Origin: an uncultured Prevotellaceae bacterium
GTDB lineage: Bacteria; Bacteroidota; Bacteroidia; Bacteroidales; Bacteroidaceae
Length of the DNA stretch: 64,000 nt
Reading direction: 5' to 3'
NCBI GenBank assembly: GCA_946402905.1
Contig: CAMIYC010000013.1
Coordinates: 1 to 64,000 of the forward strand
Shown here: positions 10,045-19,949 of the stretch, in pieces
Layout of the letters: each line of letters begins with the position of its first letter
Numbering within the stretch: position 1 is the first letter of the stretch
Program-made: the position numbers and the translations under genes
The notes under the pieces: model-generated
The model's database searches: none
Told to the model about the DNA's origin: nothing
Seen by the model: the letters and a program-made list of their open reading frames with translations, nothing else

Positions 10045-10193
10045 CGTGTCACCTCACGGGGTAATCATCTTCTAAAACTGCAAATTTACAAAAAAAGAAT
10101 GTTAATTCCAAATAAAAACCTTTAATTTTTCTTTATCTTTCCGATTCAGATAAAAAATCGAACCAAAAAGAAATGAGGACCAGAGGTAAAGTG

Positions 10194-12425
10194 TCAGAAC
10201 GGCATACCGACGGCAAAATGGAAAGAGAAGTCACGACTGAGGTTGGGGTGCGTGACAGGATAATGCTCCCGACTGGTATCATAAGCCGGATCGATGGCTT
10301 TCATACCCATGTCAAACCTTAGGATGAAGTAATCGAAATTGAGCCTTACCCCCAGTCCATACGCTACGGCAATCTGCTTGTAGAACTCATCGACCTTGAA
10401 CTGTCCTCCCGGCTGATCCCTGTAATCTCTTAGCGTCCATATATTTCCACCGTCGATAAAGAAGGCTCCGTTGAATTTCCAGAACAGATGAGTGCGATAT
10501 TCAAAATTGAGGTCTAATTTCATGTCACCAGTCTGGTTGATGAAATCGATGGCTCCGTCGTGTCCTTTGAATTTTCCCGGCCCAAGCCCCCTGACACTCC
10601 AGCCTCTGACGGAGTTAGCGCCACCTGAGAAATACCTTTTCTCAAAAGGCAGCACCGTGCTGTTGCCATACGGATAGGCGATGCCCACACCAGCGTGAAA
10701 GACGATGGAGTTGTGTTCGTCTATATTCATCACCCGTGTATAGTCGAAATCGCCCTTGACATATTGTGCGAAAGCGATATTGAAGAGCGTGCGCTGATCG
10801 TGGTCATTTTTTTTGAATCCAGCCATGGCGCCGACTGCGGCGAGCAGATTGCCCGCAGTCTCCACGTTCGCCCTGACCATATAACTGCCATTATTGTACG
10901 TCAGACCGAATCCCGAACGCATGATCATCAGGTCTTCGTAGTTGTACCTTAAGATGGCATTACGGTTGCTGACACTGTCCAGATAGTCGTGCTTGAAAGT
11001 TGGCGATATCCACGGCATATGGATGAAGTTGAGGTCAAGTGCGTCCCATTTATAGGCAATATTGCTCCTGGGCTTCTGCCATCTGTACCTCCAACCTGCT
11101 GAAAGCACTCGACGATGAAACTCGGGTCGATTTTGCAGGTTGTAGCTGAAGGACAATTCGGACGTGGCATTGAAATTGCGTCTTGCCACATGCGACAGGA
11201 AAGGCACTACAAATCGCGGGAACGTAAGTTTAGACTCCACGCCATACTCCATATAATTCTCATTCTGATAGCCCTCCAGCCCGGTGATGGCCTCAAAGGC
11301 ACCTCGCACTCTGACGCTCAGTGCCTCAGAACCATGGAAGATATTCCTGTTCTCATAGGTGAGAGAGGCCGCTGCTCCGAGGTCACCTGCCGTGTTGGTT
11401 CCTTCGGGTTGGAAAGAGATAGTACTCGGTTTGTTCATACCATACTGAATGGTGCAGTCGACATAACTGGAGTCTTCATCCTCAGCAAACCTGATGCCGG
11501 AATATTTCAGTGCCTGCAGACGACTGAAATTGTGATAGGTTCGCTGCACGGCAGCGGAAGAATACCAACTGCCCGGTTCAAAAGCTGTGGCATTCTCGAG
11601 CACATTGCGTTTGATATGTATCGTCGCCGAGTCGGGGCTTGTATAGTGTATGCTTCTCACGACATACCTCGGATGGTCAGTTTCCGGCGTGTCGTTTTTC
11701 TCCCGGTATCTGTTCAGGTGCATGGTCAGGTCTACCAACCGGCTGTCTCGCATGGTGTCTGCCTCAAACCGTATGAACTCTTTATGAAATCTGTAATATC
11801 CGCGATCGAGCAGATATGAGGTGATGCGTCCTCGCTCCTGTTCGAGTCCATTGATGGTAAAAGGCGAGCCGCTCCTCAAGCGGAGGATAGTGGTGTCCTG
11901 TCCCAACAAATGTGCGATAGTATCATCCTTGATGTCATACGTCATCGACCTGATGACATAAGGCTCTCCAGGGAGCAACTGATATTCGGCGGTGGCTTTC
12001 TTCCCTTTGGCGCGGACAAGATGCTTCACGCGGGCATTCATATAGCCCATGTTTTGCATGGCTGTGAGCAAGTCATCACTTGTCAGTTGCGCCTGCAAGC
12101 TGTCGTACAGCACCGGTGACTCACCGATATTGCGCAAGGTGCGGTTGATCCATTTGGTGGTGTCACTGCCCGACAAAGAATAGATGCCAAGAGGTATCTT
12201 GAAGAGCGAGAACCATCTGGAGTTGCCCCTTTGATGCACATACTGGCTCACTTTGGCCGCATCGAATTCTTTATCGTCCGTTTTTACCTTGACCGTCTTC
12301 AGCAGGTATGAACCGTCTGGGACATATTTCGTGCCGGAGCACGACATCATGACGACAACAGCCAAGACGGCCGCTGCCATATATATATATCTAAGACAGT
12401 CACTCCTGTTGTTCAGCTCAATCAT
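10194..12425 (-). CDS. tamL: TamL-type lipoprotein of the BamA/Omp85 family
   Basis: This 743-residue outer-membrane protein combines a lipoprotein signal (lipobox MMSC, Cys 29) with POTRA-like repeats and a C-terminal Omp85 beta-barrel. The motif SGTKYVPDGSYLL after the cysteine is typical of Bacteroidetes TamL, a lipidated relative of TamA/BamA thought to help assemble outer-membrane or surface proteins. Barrel hallmarks include FSGGANSVRGW and GPGKF near residues 600-615 and an aromatic C-terminal residue (FAVGMPF). No tamB lies in the window. A -7 box TACCTTTG sits at 12436-12443 on the minus strand, only 10 bases before the ATG, implying a very short leader. The later ATG (residue 16) would remove the charged part of the signal and is less likely. 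Confidence 0.85.
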   Translation of the reverse strand: MIELNNRSDCLRYIYMAAAVLAVVVMMSCSGTKYVPDGSYLLKTVKVKTDDKEFDAAKVSQYVHQRGNSRWFSLFKIPLGIYSLSGSDTTKWINRTLRNIGESPVLYDSLQAQLTSDDLLTAMQNMGYMNARVKHLVRAKGKKATAEYQLLPGEPYVIRSMTYDIKDDTIAHLLGQDTTILRLRSGSPFTINGLEQERGRITSYLLDRGYYRFHKEFIRFEADTMRDSRLVDLTMHLNRYREKNDTPETDHPRYVVRSIHYTSPDSATIHIKRNVLENATAFEPGSWYSSAAVQRTYHNFSRLQALKYSGIRFAEDEDSSYVDCTIQYGMNKPSTISFQPEGTNTAGDLGAAASLTYENRNIFHGSEALSVRVRGAFEAITGLEGYQNENYMEYGVESKLTFPRFVVPFLSHVARRNFNATSELSFSYNLQNRPEFHRRVLSAGWRYRWQKPRSNIAYKWDALDLNFIHMPWISPTFKHDYLDSVSNRNAILRYNYEDLMIMRSGFGLTYNNGSYMVRANVETAGNLLAAVGAMAGFKKNDHDQRTLFNIAFAQYVKGDFDYTRVMNIDEHNSIVFHAGVGIAYPYGNSTVLPFEKRYFSGGANSVRGWSVRGLGPGKFKGHDGAIDFINQTGDMKLDLNFEYRTHLFWKFNGAFFIDGGNIWTLRDYRDQPGGQFKVDEFYKQIAVAYGLGVRLNFDYFILRFDMGMKAIDPAYDTSREHYPVTHPNLSRDFSFHFAVGMPF

Positions 12426-12602
12426 AATTTGAGCGCAAAGGTAATGAAAATCGGCCGTAGAAAGAAAAAAAACAATCGGTTTCTTCTATTTTACCAGCAG
12501 AATGGCCCAGTAAGAGATTTAGCCTCCTTCTTTGCATGTGTGGGGGAGCAGATGAGTATATGAGCCCGATTCGACGGAGGTGCGCCCCCTGCTGTACAAG
12601 GT

Positions 12603-13331
12603 TTACCCCGATATCCTGCTATTGAGATACTGGAGGAACTGCGGTTTATAGGCTTCGGTGACGTGTATGATTTCATCGCCGATATAGATACAGTCGTTAC
12701 GGTCGACACTTCTTATCTTGCTGAGAGCCACGATATACGAACGATGCACACGCATGAAGGATGCGGGAGGCAACAACTCCTCGACGGCCTTCATCGTCAT
12801 GTGGGTAATCAATGCTTTTCGCTCGCCCTCCATGCAGAACATGACATAATCCTTCATGCCACTGACATATAAGATGCTGGCCACGGCTATCTGTCTCAGT
12901 TCGCCATCTACCTTGATAAAGAGAGTCTCGTCGCTTTTCGCATGGGTTTCGCTGCTCTTTTCTTCCATCCGTCCAAACCACTGACGCGCTTTCTCCACCG
13001 ACGCGAGAAACTTGTTGTATCGTATTGGCTTAAGCAGGAAGTCCAGTGCGCTCACCTCGTAGCTTTCAAAAGCATATTCCTTGAAAGCCGTGGCAAAAAT
13101 AATCTTGGTAGCGGGTGGTACGATATGCGCCAGCTCCATCCCATTCATGTCGGGCATCTGTATATCAAGAAACAACAAGTCGACATGCTGGCTTTTTATC
13201 GCACTGATTGCCTCGACAGAATCCGTAAACGACGCGACCAACCTCAGGTCGGGTGTCTTGTTGATAAACGATTCCAACAGTCTGACGGCCAGCGGCTCGT
13301 CGTCAACGACCATACATGTGAGCGTTCTCAT
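12603..13331 (-). CDS. LytTR-family response regulator
   Basis: This 242-residue regulator has a REC domain with the phosphoacceptor Asp in LLFLDIQMPDMNGMEL (near residue 55) and conserved VVDDEPLA at the start. A C-terminal LytTR DNA-binding domain (about 140-240; motifs LYVSGMKDYVMF, RVHRSYIVAL) follows. It overlaps the upstream sensor kinase by 4 bases (ATGA), so they form a translationally coupled two-component pair. Targets are unknown; the outer-membrane barrel gene just upstream on the same strand is a plausible one. Confidence 0.94.
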   Translation of the reverse strand: MRTLTCMVVDDEPLAVRLLESFINKTPDLRLVASFTDSVEAISAIKSQHVDLLFLDIQMPDMNGMELAHIVPPATKIIFATAFKEYAFESYEVSALDFLLKPIRYNKFLASVEKARQWFGRMEEKSSETHAKSDETLFIKVDGELRQIAVASILYVSGMKDYVMFCMEGERKALITHMTMKAVEELLPPASFMRVHRSYIVALSKIRSVDRNDCIYIGDEIIHVTEAYKPQFLQYLNSRISG

Positions 13332-14368
13332 ATTCTGACAGATATTTTGACATAAAACGTTTTTTCGTTCTCACTCTGCTCCCATTCGTAACGTCCTTGA
13401 TACATCAATTCGAGCCGACGCCGTGTGTTTTCCAGTCCGATGCCCGATCCGCTTCTGTCCTTGTCGTCTTTCGGATAATTAGAGTTTTCGCAGACGAATG
13501 AGAGCACTTCTCCCTCCTGCACCAGTGAGATATTGATATGCGACATTTTACTACTGCTCACCCCGTGCTTGAAAGCATTTTCTATCAGAGAGATAAAGAG
13601 CAGTGGAGCCACCATGACATTTTGCTGGACGTCGAAATAGGTGGTCACCTTCGTCTTCTCGTTGCAGCGGAGCTTCATCAGTTCGACGTAATTGGTCATA
13701 AACTCCACCTCGCCGTTGATGGGCACCAATGCTTTGTTGGTCTCATAGATAGCGTATCGCAGCAGGTCGCTCAACTGCGCGATGGCATCCTGAGCCGCAT
13801 CGGGGTCGATCTGTGTGAGACTGGAGATATTATTGAGCGTATTGAAGAGGAAATGCGGGTTGATCTGGCTTTTAAGCCATGCCAGCTCAGCCTCCGTGTT
13901 CTTTTGCCGTTCCTCGTCCAGTTGCTTTTTGATTTTCCTTACATTCAGGAAATGCCTTATCCCGATGGCAGTCGCAATGATGATGAAATTGAGCAATAGA
14001 TAAGAGAAAATGCCCGCGAAGAATCCGATCCACGCATTGTCGGGCATGTGTATCTCATGGGCCTCTGTGGAGTTTCTTATCAGAAAGAATTCATAGTTGA
14101 GCGCACCCAGAGTAGCCAGATTGGCAAGTACGAAACTTTTGAAGCGCCTTTTGAAAAACAGATAAGGTCCGAAAAGATAAAAATTGAGGAAATAGAGCAC
14201 AAACGGGGAGCGGAGTATCCCCCATACCACGACAGCCGTGGTAAGCGTATATTCCACCGAACCGGTTATGGCATACGACGTGATGGGGGGGAGTGACAGC
14301 ACCACCCCCCATACAGTCAGCTGAATGACCAGCAATATGATATCCTTTTTTGTGATTTTCGTCATCAT
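13328..14368 (-). CDS. LytS/YehU-type membrane sensor histidine kinase
   Basis: The protein has about four N-terminal membrane segments (residues 10-140), a short coiled linker, a His_kinase domain with the H-box QINPHFLFNTLNNI, and an ATPase part with ENAFKHG and GSGIGLENTRRR. It is the cognate sensor of the LytTR regulator downstream, with which it overlaps. A TTG-initiated form starting at 14374 is possible, but a -7-like TATCTTTG (14372-14379) covers that codon, so I use the ATG at 14368; another ATG follows directly. The signal sensed is unknown because the membrane part has no recognised periplasmic domain. Length (346 residues) is normal for the family. Confidence 0.9.
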   Translation of the reverse strand: MMTKITKKDIILLVIQLTVWGVVLSLPPITSYAITGSVEYTLTTAVVVWGILRSPFVLYFLNFYLFGPYLFFKRRFKSFVLANLATLGALNYEFFLIRNSTEAHEIHMPDNAWIGFFAGIFSYLLLNFIIIATAIGIRHFLNVRKIKKQLDEERQKNTEAELAWLKSQINPHFLFNTLNNISSLTQIDPDAAQDAIAQLSDLLRYAIYETNKALVPINGEVEFMTNYVELMKLRCNEKTKVTTYFDVQQNVMVAPLLFISLIENAFKHGVSSSKMSHINISLVQEGEVLSFVCENSNYPKDDKDRSGSGIGLENTRRRLELMYQGRYEWEQSENEKTFYVKISVRI

Positions 14369-14427
14369 GTGCAAAGATACAAAATATTATTGACAAATCA
14401 CATCATTTCTACATAAAACCGCAGTGC

Positions 14428-16884
14428 TTACTGGCCGACCTCACCTACGCTGTTGATCATCTCTCCTTGCGACTGCTGCTCGATATAGTCATTCTGTACC
14501 TTTGAGACATGCTGGCGTACCTGTCGTTTGGAATTACCGAACGTATAGCTGACCGACAGCGTCACGCCCTGTATAGGCACCTTGATGGTACTGTGCGAAC
14601 TGAAATTCTTTCCTTCGGAAAAATTCTCTATCTTCAGGCTTCCGCCATCAGAAAGTCCGGTAATACCCATGAGGCTGATATTCAGTTTGTCGTTCAGCAG
14701 TGACTTGGAGATATTGGCAGTGAGGAGGTTGAATCCGCTTGACCAGCCCTGCAGTGTGTAAGACTTGCTGGATGTCATGACAAATGCGCCAAGTTTTAAA
14801 TCCCAGGGCAGCGTCTGCTGCAGTCCAGTCATCACATTTGCCTGCCAGCCACTATTGCTTAGTGCGAGCGTGTTGCTTCTGATATCGGTGTAATTGACAC
14901 TTCCGTTGACGAACAGCCGTGTATTTTTCGTCACCAGCCAGTTGGCGTAGATATTGGCACCGGTCTGACTTCTTTTCACTATATTGCCATAGGTCGTGTT
15001 CAGTATGTTGTTGTCATAGAAACTGTACTGTTCGATGCCATTGCCCGTATAGTTGTAGTGCAGGTTGAGATTCATCATCAGACGGCTTGAAAACATGTTG
15101 TACACCAGTGCCGTGTTGTGCGATTTCTCCACGTCGAGGTTGGTATTTCCATAGCTAATGGTGGTGGGGTCGGCCCTGTTGATGTATGGATTGAGGTATG
15201 TGATACCCGGACGGCTGATGCGCATATTGTAGGTCAGACCCAGATTGGCTGTGGGTGCGAAATTATAGCTCAGGCTGGCAGATGGCACGAGGCTTCCATA
15301 GTTTTTGCTGAAGTCGGCACCGTTGCCCAGATGATATTTCACATCCTGCCATGTATGCTCATAGCGCAGTCCGCCCTTGGCTCCGAAATTGCTCCATTTG
15401 GCCTCATACTCGGCATAACCTGCCAGTATGCTGTTGGTGTACTCATAATCCATGCTCATATCCTCAGTGTAGACATCGGCCAGATAATACTTTGAGTCGG
15501 AGGTGGCCTTACGGGTCATGGCTTTTGCACCGAGATTGAGGGTGTGTCCTGAGAACAATGGTGTGGTGTAGTCGGCCTGGAAAGTATGCTCTGTGGTACG
15601 GTCTTTGCTGATAGAGAAGCGGTCGGTGAGGTCGACGAAAGGTGTGGAGCTCTTGTCGAAATCGTTTTGCTGTTCGGTCTTCGACGGACTATAGTCGAGC
15701 TGATAAGTGAGGATGATCGACTTGGTGCGCTGTGGGTTGAGGAAACGCTGATAGTCGATGTTTCCGCTGAAAGAGGTGCGGCGGTTGGTCATTTCCATCT
15801 GATAGCCATAATCAAATCCTTTGCCATAGTCGGCTCCTGACATCTGAGTGCCAGGCGTGCCACTATTTTTCATGTGAAGGCTGGTGAGCGAGAGTGTGGC
15901 ATTGACACTGCTCACGGAGTCGATGTCATACCCCAGAGAGAAATTGCCTAAGGTGAAAGGGAGCCTGGTTTTTGACTTGGAGGTGGACACGATGGTGGCA
16001 TCGTTGTTGATCTGCTCCATGACGGTCTCCGTGGAGCCCGGTTTTGAATAGTTCTCCATCACGTTGGCGCTATACGACAATTTCCCTTTCTGTCCGCTGA
16101 CGAACACGCTTCCCCCCAGGGATCTGTTGCCCACAGAAGCCCTGATGGTGCCGTTGTATCCATCCAGGCTTTGCATGGCTTGCGGATTGGTCTTATTCAT
16201 CACGATATTGAGCACGCCTCCGGCTCCCTCGGCGTCGTATTTGGCCCCTGGGTTGGTCACCACCTCAATGTTTTTCACCGCCGAGGCAGGCATGCTCTTG
16301 AATATCATGGACGGGTTGGCAGAGAACATCACATTAGGCTTGCCATCTACATATACTTTAAATGACGATGATCCATTGACCGAGATATTGTCCTGACCGT
16401 CGACGGTCACCATGGGCACCTTGCGCAGCATGTCGAGCACCGTGTTGGACTTGGCATCGGGGTCGTCCTCCACCTTATAGGTCATTTTGTCGACTTCCAT
16501 CTTGACGAGAGGCTTTTGTGCGATGACCTCCACGCCTTTCAGTGTCTTGGAATCTTCTTTGAGCGCTACCGTAGCCATGTCGAGGGTCGCCGTCTTACCC
16601 AGTTCTATCTCCTGTCTCAACTCTTCTTTACCGATACTGGTGAAAGAGATGGTATACTTACCCGAACCTTCCACTTCATGACTGAATGCACCATTCTCAT
16701 CCGCCAGGAAAAAGGCTACAGGTTTCTTCAAGTTTCCGTTTTTATAAACACGAATGGTGGCAAACGGCTCTGCCTCGCCTGAATTTTTGTCTGTCACGAC
16801 ACCTTTGACTGTCGTAGTCTGAGCTGTGACAATCATTGAGATGGTCATCAAAACCATTGCAAAAAATAATCTAACCTTTTTCAT
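14428..16884 (-). CDS. Outer-membrane beta-barrel protein, TonB-receptor-like (OMP_b-brl_3 type)
   Basis: The 818-residue protein begins with a Sec signal (MKKVRLFFAMVLMTISMIVTAQ). An N-terminal CarboxypepD_reg-like beta-sandwich follows (about 25-110), then a plug-like region (TNPGAKYDAEGAGGVLNIVM, about 210-230) and a long beta-barrel ending in a YTFGNSK-type strand. The last 30 residues form a polar tail. This matches the Bacteroidetes outer membrane beta-barrel family that lacks a SusD partner. Substrate is unknown. The gene has its own promoter (16926-16956) and lies just upstream of the LytS/LytTR pair on the same strand, a common pairing that suggests a sensory or regulatory link. Confidence 0.85.
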   Translation of the reverse strand: MKKVRLFFAMVLMTISMIVTAQTTTVKGVVTDKNSGEAEPFATIRVYKNGNLKKPVAFFLADENGAFSHEVEGSGKYTISFTSIGKEELRQEIELGKTATLDMATVALKEDSKTLKGVEVIAQKPLVKMEVDKMTYKVEDDPDAKSNTVLDMLRKVPMVTVDGQDNISVNGSSSFKVYVDGKPNVMFSANPSMIFKSMPASAVKNIEVVTNPGAKYDAEGAGGVLNIVMNKTNPQAMQSLDGYNGTIRASVGNRSLGGSVFVSGQKGKLSYSANVMENYSKPGSTETVMEQINNDATIVSTSKSKTRLPFTLGNFSLGYDIDSVSSVNATLSLTSLHMKNSGTPGTQMSGADYGKGFDYGYQMEMTNRRTSFSGNIDYQRFLNPQRTKSIILTYQLDYSPSKTEQQNDFDKSSTPFVDLTDRFSISKDRTTEHTFQADYTTPLFSGHTLNLGAKAMTRKATSDSKYYLADVYTEDMSMDYEYTNSILAGYAEYEAKWSNFGAKGGLRYEHTWQDVKYHLGNGADFSKNYGSLVPSASLSYNFAPTANLGLTYNMRISRPGITYLNPYINRADPTTISYGNTNLDVEKSHNTALVYNMFSSRLMMNLNLHYNYTGNGIEQYSFYDNNILNTTYGNIVKRSQTGANIYANWLVTKNTRLFVNGSVNYTDIRSNTLALSNSGWQANVMTGLQQTLPWDLKLGAFVMTSSKSYTLQGWSSGFNLLTANISKSLLNDKLNISLMGITGLSDGGSLKIENFSEGKNFSSHSTIKVPIQGVTLSVSYTFGNSKRQVRQHVSKVQNDYIEQQSQGEMINSVGEVGQ

Positions 16885-16925
16885 ATCTGTTTTTTTTATG
16901 ATTTGTCTCTAATTCATTGACGATG

Positions 16926-16956
16926 CAAAGGTAATTTGATATAAGGTAGAGACAAT
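16926..16956 (-). promoter_or_regulatory. Promoter of the outer-membrane barrel gene
   Basis: On the minus strand, -7 element TACCTTTG (16926-16933) is preceded after 19 bases by a -33-like TTGT (16953-16956... read as ATTG/TTGT). It lies about 42 bases before the start codon. The region 16957-17147 upstream otherwise holds no feature that I can support. Confidence 0.5.
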
Positions 16957-17147
16957 CTGTTTTTCGACGACTTTCCAGCAAATTTTCGACGAAAGAAAAA
17001 TAATTCTCAAAATATTCTTGGATGTAATCTGAAAAATGACTAAATTTGAAAGGTGAGATTATCATGTTGATCTGACACCACATATTTACTCTTTTCTCTT
17101 TTTAAAATGACAAAAAATTGAAGCTAAAACGTTCAAATTTCCTGCTA

Positions 17148-17660
17148 ATGAGACCTTCAGTATTTATATGGATAATGGCGGCATCTCTGATGATTCTCGG
17201 ATGCCATGACAATGATAATTTGGAGGAAGATAATTCTACCGCCGAAAATGTTCCCTTCACCCTGCGCACTCACAGCCACAGCGGCTGCAAGTCGAATACC
17301 GAGATCAGTAAAACAACTGCCAGGAAATCAGCTCCTGGTAATGAGGAGTACGTAGAATACGAGGGCAGGGAGAACGGATATATCTACATCTGCCATCTCA
17401 ATAGCGTATTCAATTGCGGTACGGAAAAGATCGGGGTTGACATCTCTTTATCGGGTGACACAATCCATCTCTCTGAGAGGATGGAGGAAGGACTTTATTG
17501 GCGTTGCCAATGTCCTTTTGACGTAATGGTCGACGCTGGCCCTCTCCATGATGGTATCTATACATTGATAGTGGGCAAGGAAGGCAAAGACTACGCCAAG
17601 GCCACTATCACCTACTCTGCGACTGCGAAAGAGAAGGTGAAACTCGAACCTTTAGAATGA
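17148..17660 (+). CDS. Hypothetical small Cys-containing lipoprotein
   Basis: I do not recognise a family. The ATG at 17148 gives a lipoprotein signal (MRPSVFIWIMAASLMILGC, lipid on Cys 19). A TTG at 17118 in the same frame could extend it by ten residues. The mature part is about 150 residues, with a low-complexity linker and then a compact domain holding paired cysteines (ICHLNSVFNC and WRCQC), likely disulfide-bonded in the periplasm. The C-terminal half (DGIYTLIVG, ATITYSA) looks beta-rich and immunoglobulin-like. Lack of a Lys/Ser/Asp-rich export sequence directly after the lipid Cys is not clear-cut: HDNDNLEEDN is acidic and would fit surface export in Bacteroidetes. It is convergent with the pectinase gene. 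Confidence 0.65.
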   Translation: MRPSVFIWIMAASLMILGCHDNDNLEEDNSTAENVPFTLRTHSHSGCKSNTEISKTTARKSAPGNEEYVEYEGRENGYIYICHLNSVFNCGTEKIGVDISLSGDTIHLSERMEEGLYWRCQCPFDVMVDAGPLHDGIYTLIVGKEGKDYAKATITYSATAKEKVKLEPLE

Positions 17661-17775
17661 CAGCCAAGAGGGTTTCAGACTCCTATTTTCCGTCATCGAC
17701 GGCGATGGCAATATCCAGGTAGTCAGGAAGCGGGTGAAGCAGTGGAACGGGGAGGTGTATACTGCCGCACAAGCG

Positions 17776-19902
17776 TCAGTAGCAAATATATTTCCACAAC
17801 TCCCTGATAGTCTTTTCAGGATCCCATTGGTGATTGAAGGTCCAACCTGCTGTGACGGTATGGTATTCAGGTGCTCCATCCGCCAGGCTCAAGTTATTGT
17901 TCATCCAGGTGCCATGTCCTCCTTCGCGCGTACAATTATAAAAATAGACCCTCTGCCCCCAAGGACAAGGGTCAAGCACTTTGTCGGAGTAGGCATAACT
18001 GATGTTGCTGTCGAGAATATTTTTTGACATCGTGCATGACACAAAGAAAAATTGCGAGTCGTGATGGTAACGCCCCAAGACCGTAGGACTTGCGGCATCG
18101 AAATGAGAATTGGTGATAACGAGTTTTTTGCTCTTGTCTCCACGTCCGTCATGCCACACGATGGCCCTGCTGTCACCATAGAACCGGCATCTCGTAGCAT
18201 AACACCAACCTCTTGGGCAAAGGAAGTCGACACCGGGGCATCTCAGCGACAGGTCGGCATGGTAATACATGCCATTGCCCTCAGGGGCCCAGAGTGACAA
18301 GGCATCATTTCCGTCTGCCCAAATATTGCAATTGACGATGATGGTGCGTGTGGCTCTTCCGAATACTGCCATCTGATGTCTTGTGGTGTTTTCTACGGTC
18401 GTCCCGTAGTTATTGTAGATGGTCAAGCCACTGATCACACAGTCGTCAGCCCCCTCTTGCAGCACCACGACCCCATTGCCAACGGGCTTTCCTTCATGCT
18501 CTTTGACGGTCTGTGTCTCTCTGGTTTCCGCCATCACGAGAATGGTGCTGTCACGGTTCTCCCCCACCAGCACGATATGCGGCCTGCTGATGATAACCTT
18601 CTGAGTATAGGTGCCATTGCGTAGGAAAACAGTGTATGGTTTGCTGTTGTCACGGGGCACTCTGTCGATGACAGCCTGGATGGACTCTCCGGGACTGACG
18701 ACCGCATCGAATGAGGAGGGAGCGGGTCTGACGGGTTCAAACAGCCTGAACGTTCCGTTTTCATTGGCTCCCTTGGTGGATAAACTGATGGACCGTTTAT
18801 GTGATGGGTCATATTTGTCGGCCCACTGAGCATAAGCGTCATAGAGCGAGGCAGCACGGTCTCCGTACCAGGCATAGCCATTGCGGCGCTCTGCTCCGAT
18901 GTCTTCGAGACGCTGCCTGGGGACACCGTCGCGGTCGCAGACAAAAGGCCGTGTATGGTCCAGATCATAGTATCGAGCCCACAGAGGACCTGCGCCGGGA
19001 TCCTCCACCAGTCTGACATTGCGCTCTCCAGTCTCTCTTGAGAAGGTACGCTCCAGGCGCAAACCTGTCAACTTATAGGTGTCGAACCACTCCATGGCTG
19101 CATGTACGGCATGTTTCACCCGGTCGTCGGGATGTGGGAGCGACATAAGAAGGCTGACGATAGAAGCGCTCTCCTGCGAACAGAAGGCCGGGAGTTCGAA
19201 TGCCCTTGCCGGGGCGGGCAGAAAGGTATCCCTGTCGTGCTGCTGGCACCACACGGTGAGTTGGTCGCCTACGCGTATCTGAGTTTTCAGGATACACTCC
19301 ACCCCCTTGTCGAATGCTACGGCAGCCCGTTTGCGGAGTTGTTTGGTGGTGAGGGCAGCCTCAAAGGGGACCTTAGCCGAAGCCACCTCTCTTAGGAGAA
19401 GCATGGTGTTGACCATAGCGTCATCGTTGTAGGTGATGTGCACCTGATAGCCATGAGGCCCGGGCCAGAATTGTGGCCATCCCCCATTATCATACTGACC
19501 AGCAAGCAGGTATTCTACCGCCTTGCAAAAAGACTCCCTCACCCGTTTGTCATGAGTGGCATGATAGAGCCTGGCAAGAAAGTGCATCTGTATATTGGTG
19601 GCGTCATTATCCGTCGTGGAGTCATCGGTACGTTGTTTGTCGGCCAGCACCATCTCACGCTGTTCTTGAGTGAGAGGTGTCACCATATTGATATTTTTCG
19701 GCCATCCTCCTGTCACACGTTGATAAAGCATCAGTTGCTCGCCGATGCGCCTTGCCTCGTCTGTCTTGAAAAAAGCCTCATCAGTTTGCCGAAGGATGTG
19801 TTTCCACTGATAGTTATGTATCTGAGCCGATGTTTGCGAGGGCATCATCCATACACATAAACAGATGAAAAGAGTGAATATTTTTCCAGTTTTCTTGGTC
19901 AT
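17776..19902 (-). CDS. Secreted PL10 pectate lyase - CE8 pectin methylesterase fusion
   Basis: A signal peptide (residues 1-26) is followed by a PL10 pectate lyase domain (about 30-365; GGWPKNINM, DNDATNIQMHFLARLY, GGWPQFWP, ITYNDDAM). A CE8 beta-helix pectinesterase domain follows (about 395-705). In CE8, the Asp of GVDFL and the Arg of LGRYHHD match a catalytic Asp and the substrate Arg. The usual GxQDTL block reads GNDALSLW here, so the canonical Gln is Asn. A single polypeptide could de-esterify and then cleave homogalacturonan. The gene has its own promoter with a hairpin module (19950-20003) shared with hisG and GH43 genes. No susCD pair is nearby. Confidence 0.85.
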   Translation of the reverse strand: MTKKTGKIFTLFICLCVWMMPSQTSAQIHNYQWKHILRQTDEAFFKTDEARRIGEQLMLYQRVTGGWPKNINMVTPLTQEQREMVLADKQRTDDSTTDNDATNIQMHFLARLYHATHDKRVRESFCKAVEYLLAGQYDNGGWPQFWPGPHGYQVHITYNDDAMVNTMLLLREVASAKVPFEAALTTKQLRKRAAVAFDKGVECILKTQIRVGDQLTVWCQQHDRDTFLPAPARAFELPAFCSQESASIVSLLMSLPHPDDRVKHAVHAAMEWFDTYKLTGLRLERTFSRETGERNVRLVEDPGAGPLWARYYDLDHTRPFVCDRDGVPRQRLEDIGAERRNGYAWYGDRAASLYDAYAQWADKYDPSHKRSISLSTKGANENGTFRLFEPVRPAPSSFDAVVSPGESIQAVIDRVPRDNSKPYTVFLRNGTYTQKVIISRPHIVLVGENRDSTILVMAETRETQTVKEHEGKPVGNGVVVLQEGADDCVISGLTIYNNYGTTVENTTRHQMAVFGRATRTIIVNCNIWADGNDALSLWAPEGNGMYYHADLSLRCPGVDFLCPRGWCYATRCRFYGDSRAIVWHDGRGDKSKKLVITNSHFDAASPTVLGRYHHDSQFFFVSCTMSKNILDSNISYAYSDKVLDPCPWGQRVYFYNCTREGGHGTWMNNNLSLADGAPEYHTVTAGWTFNHQWDPEKTIRELWKYICY

Positions 19903-19949
19903 AACTTGAGGAAATGATCTGTAGTAGTTTGAAATGTTCTATGTTTTTG

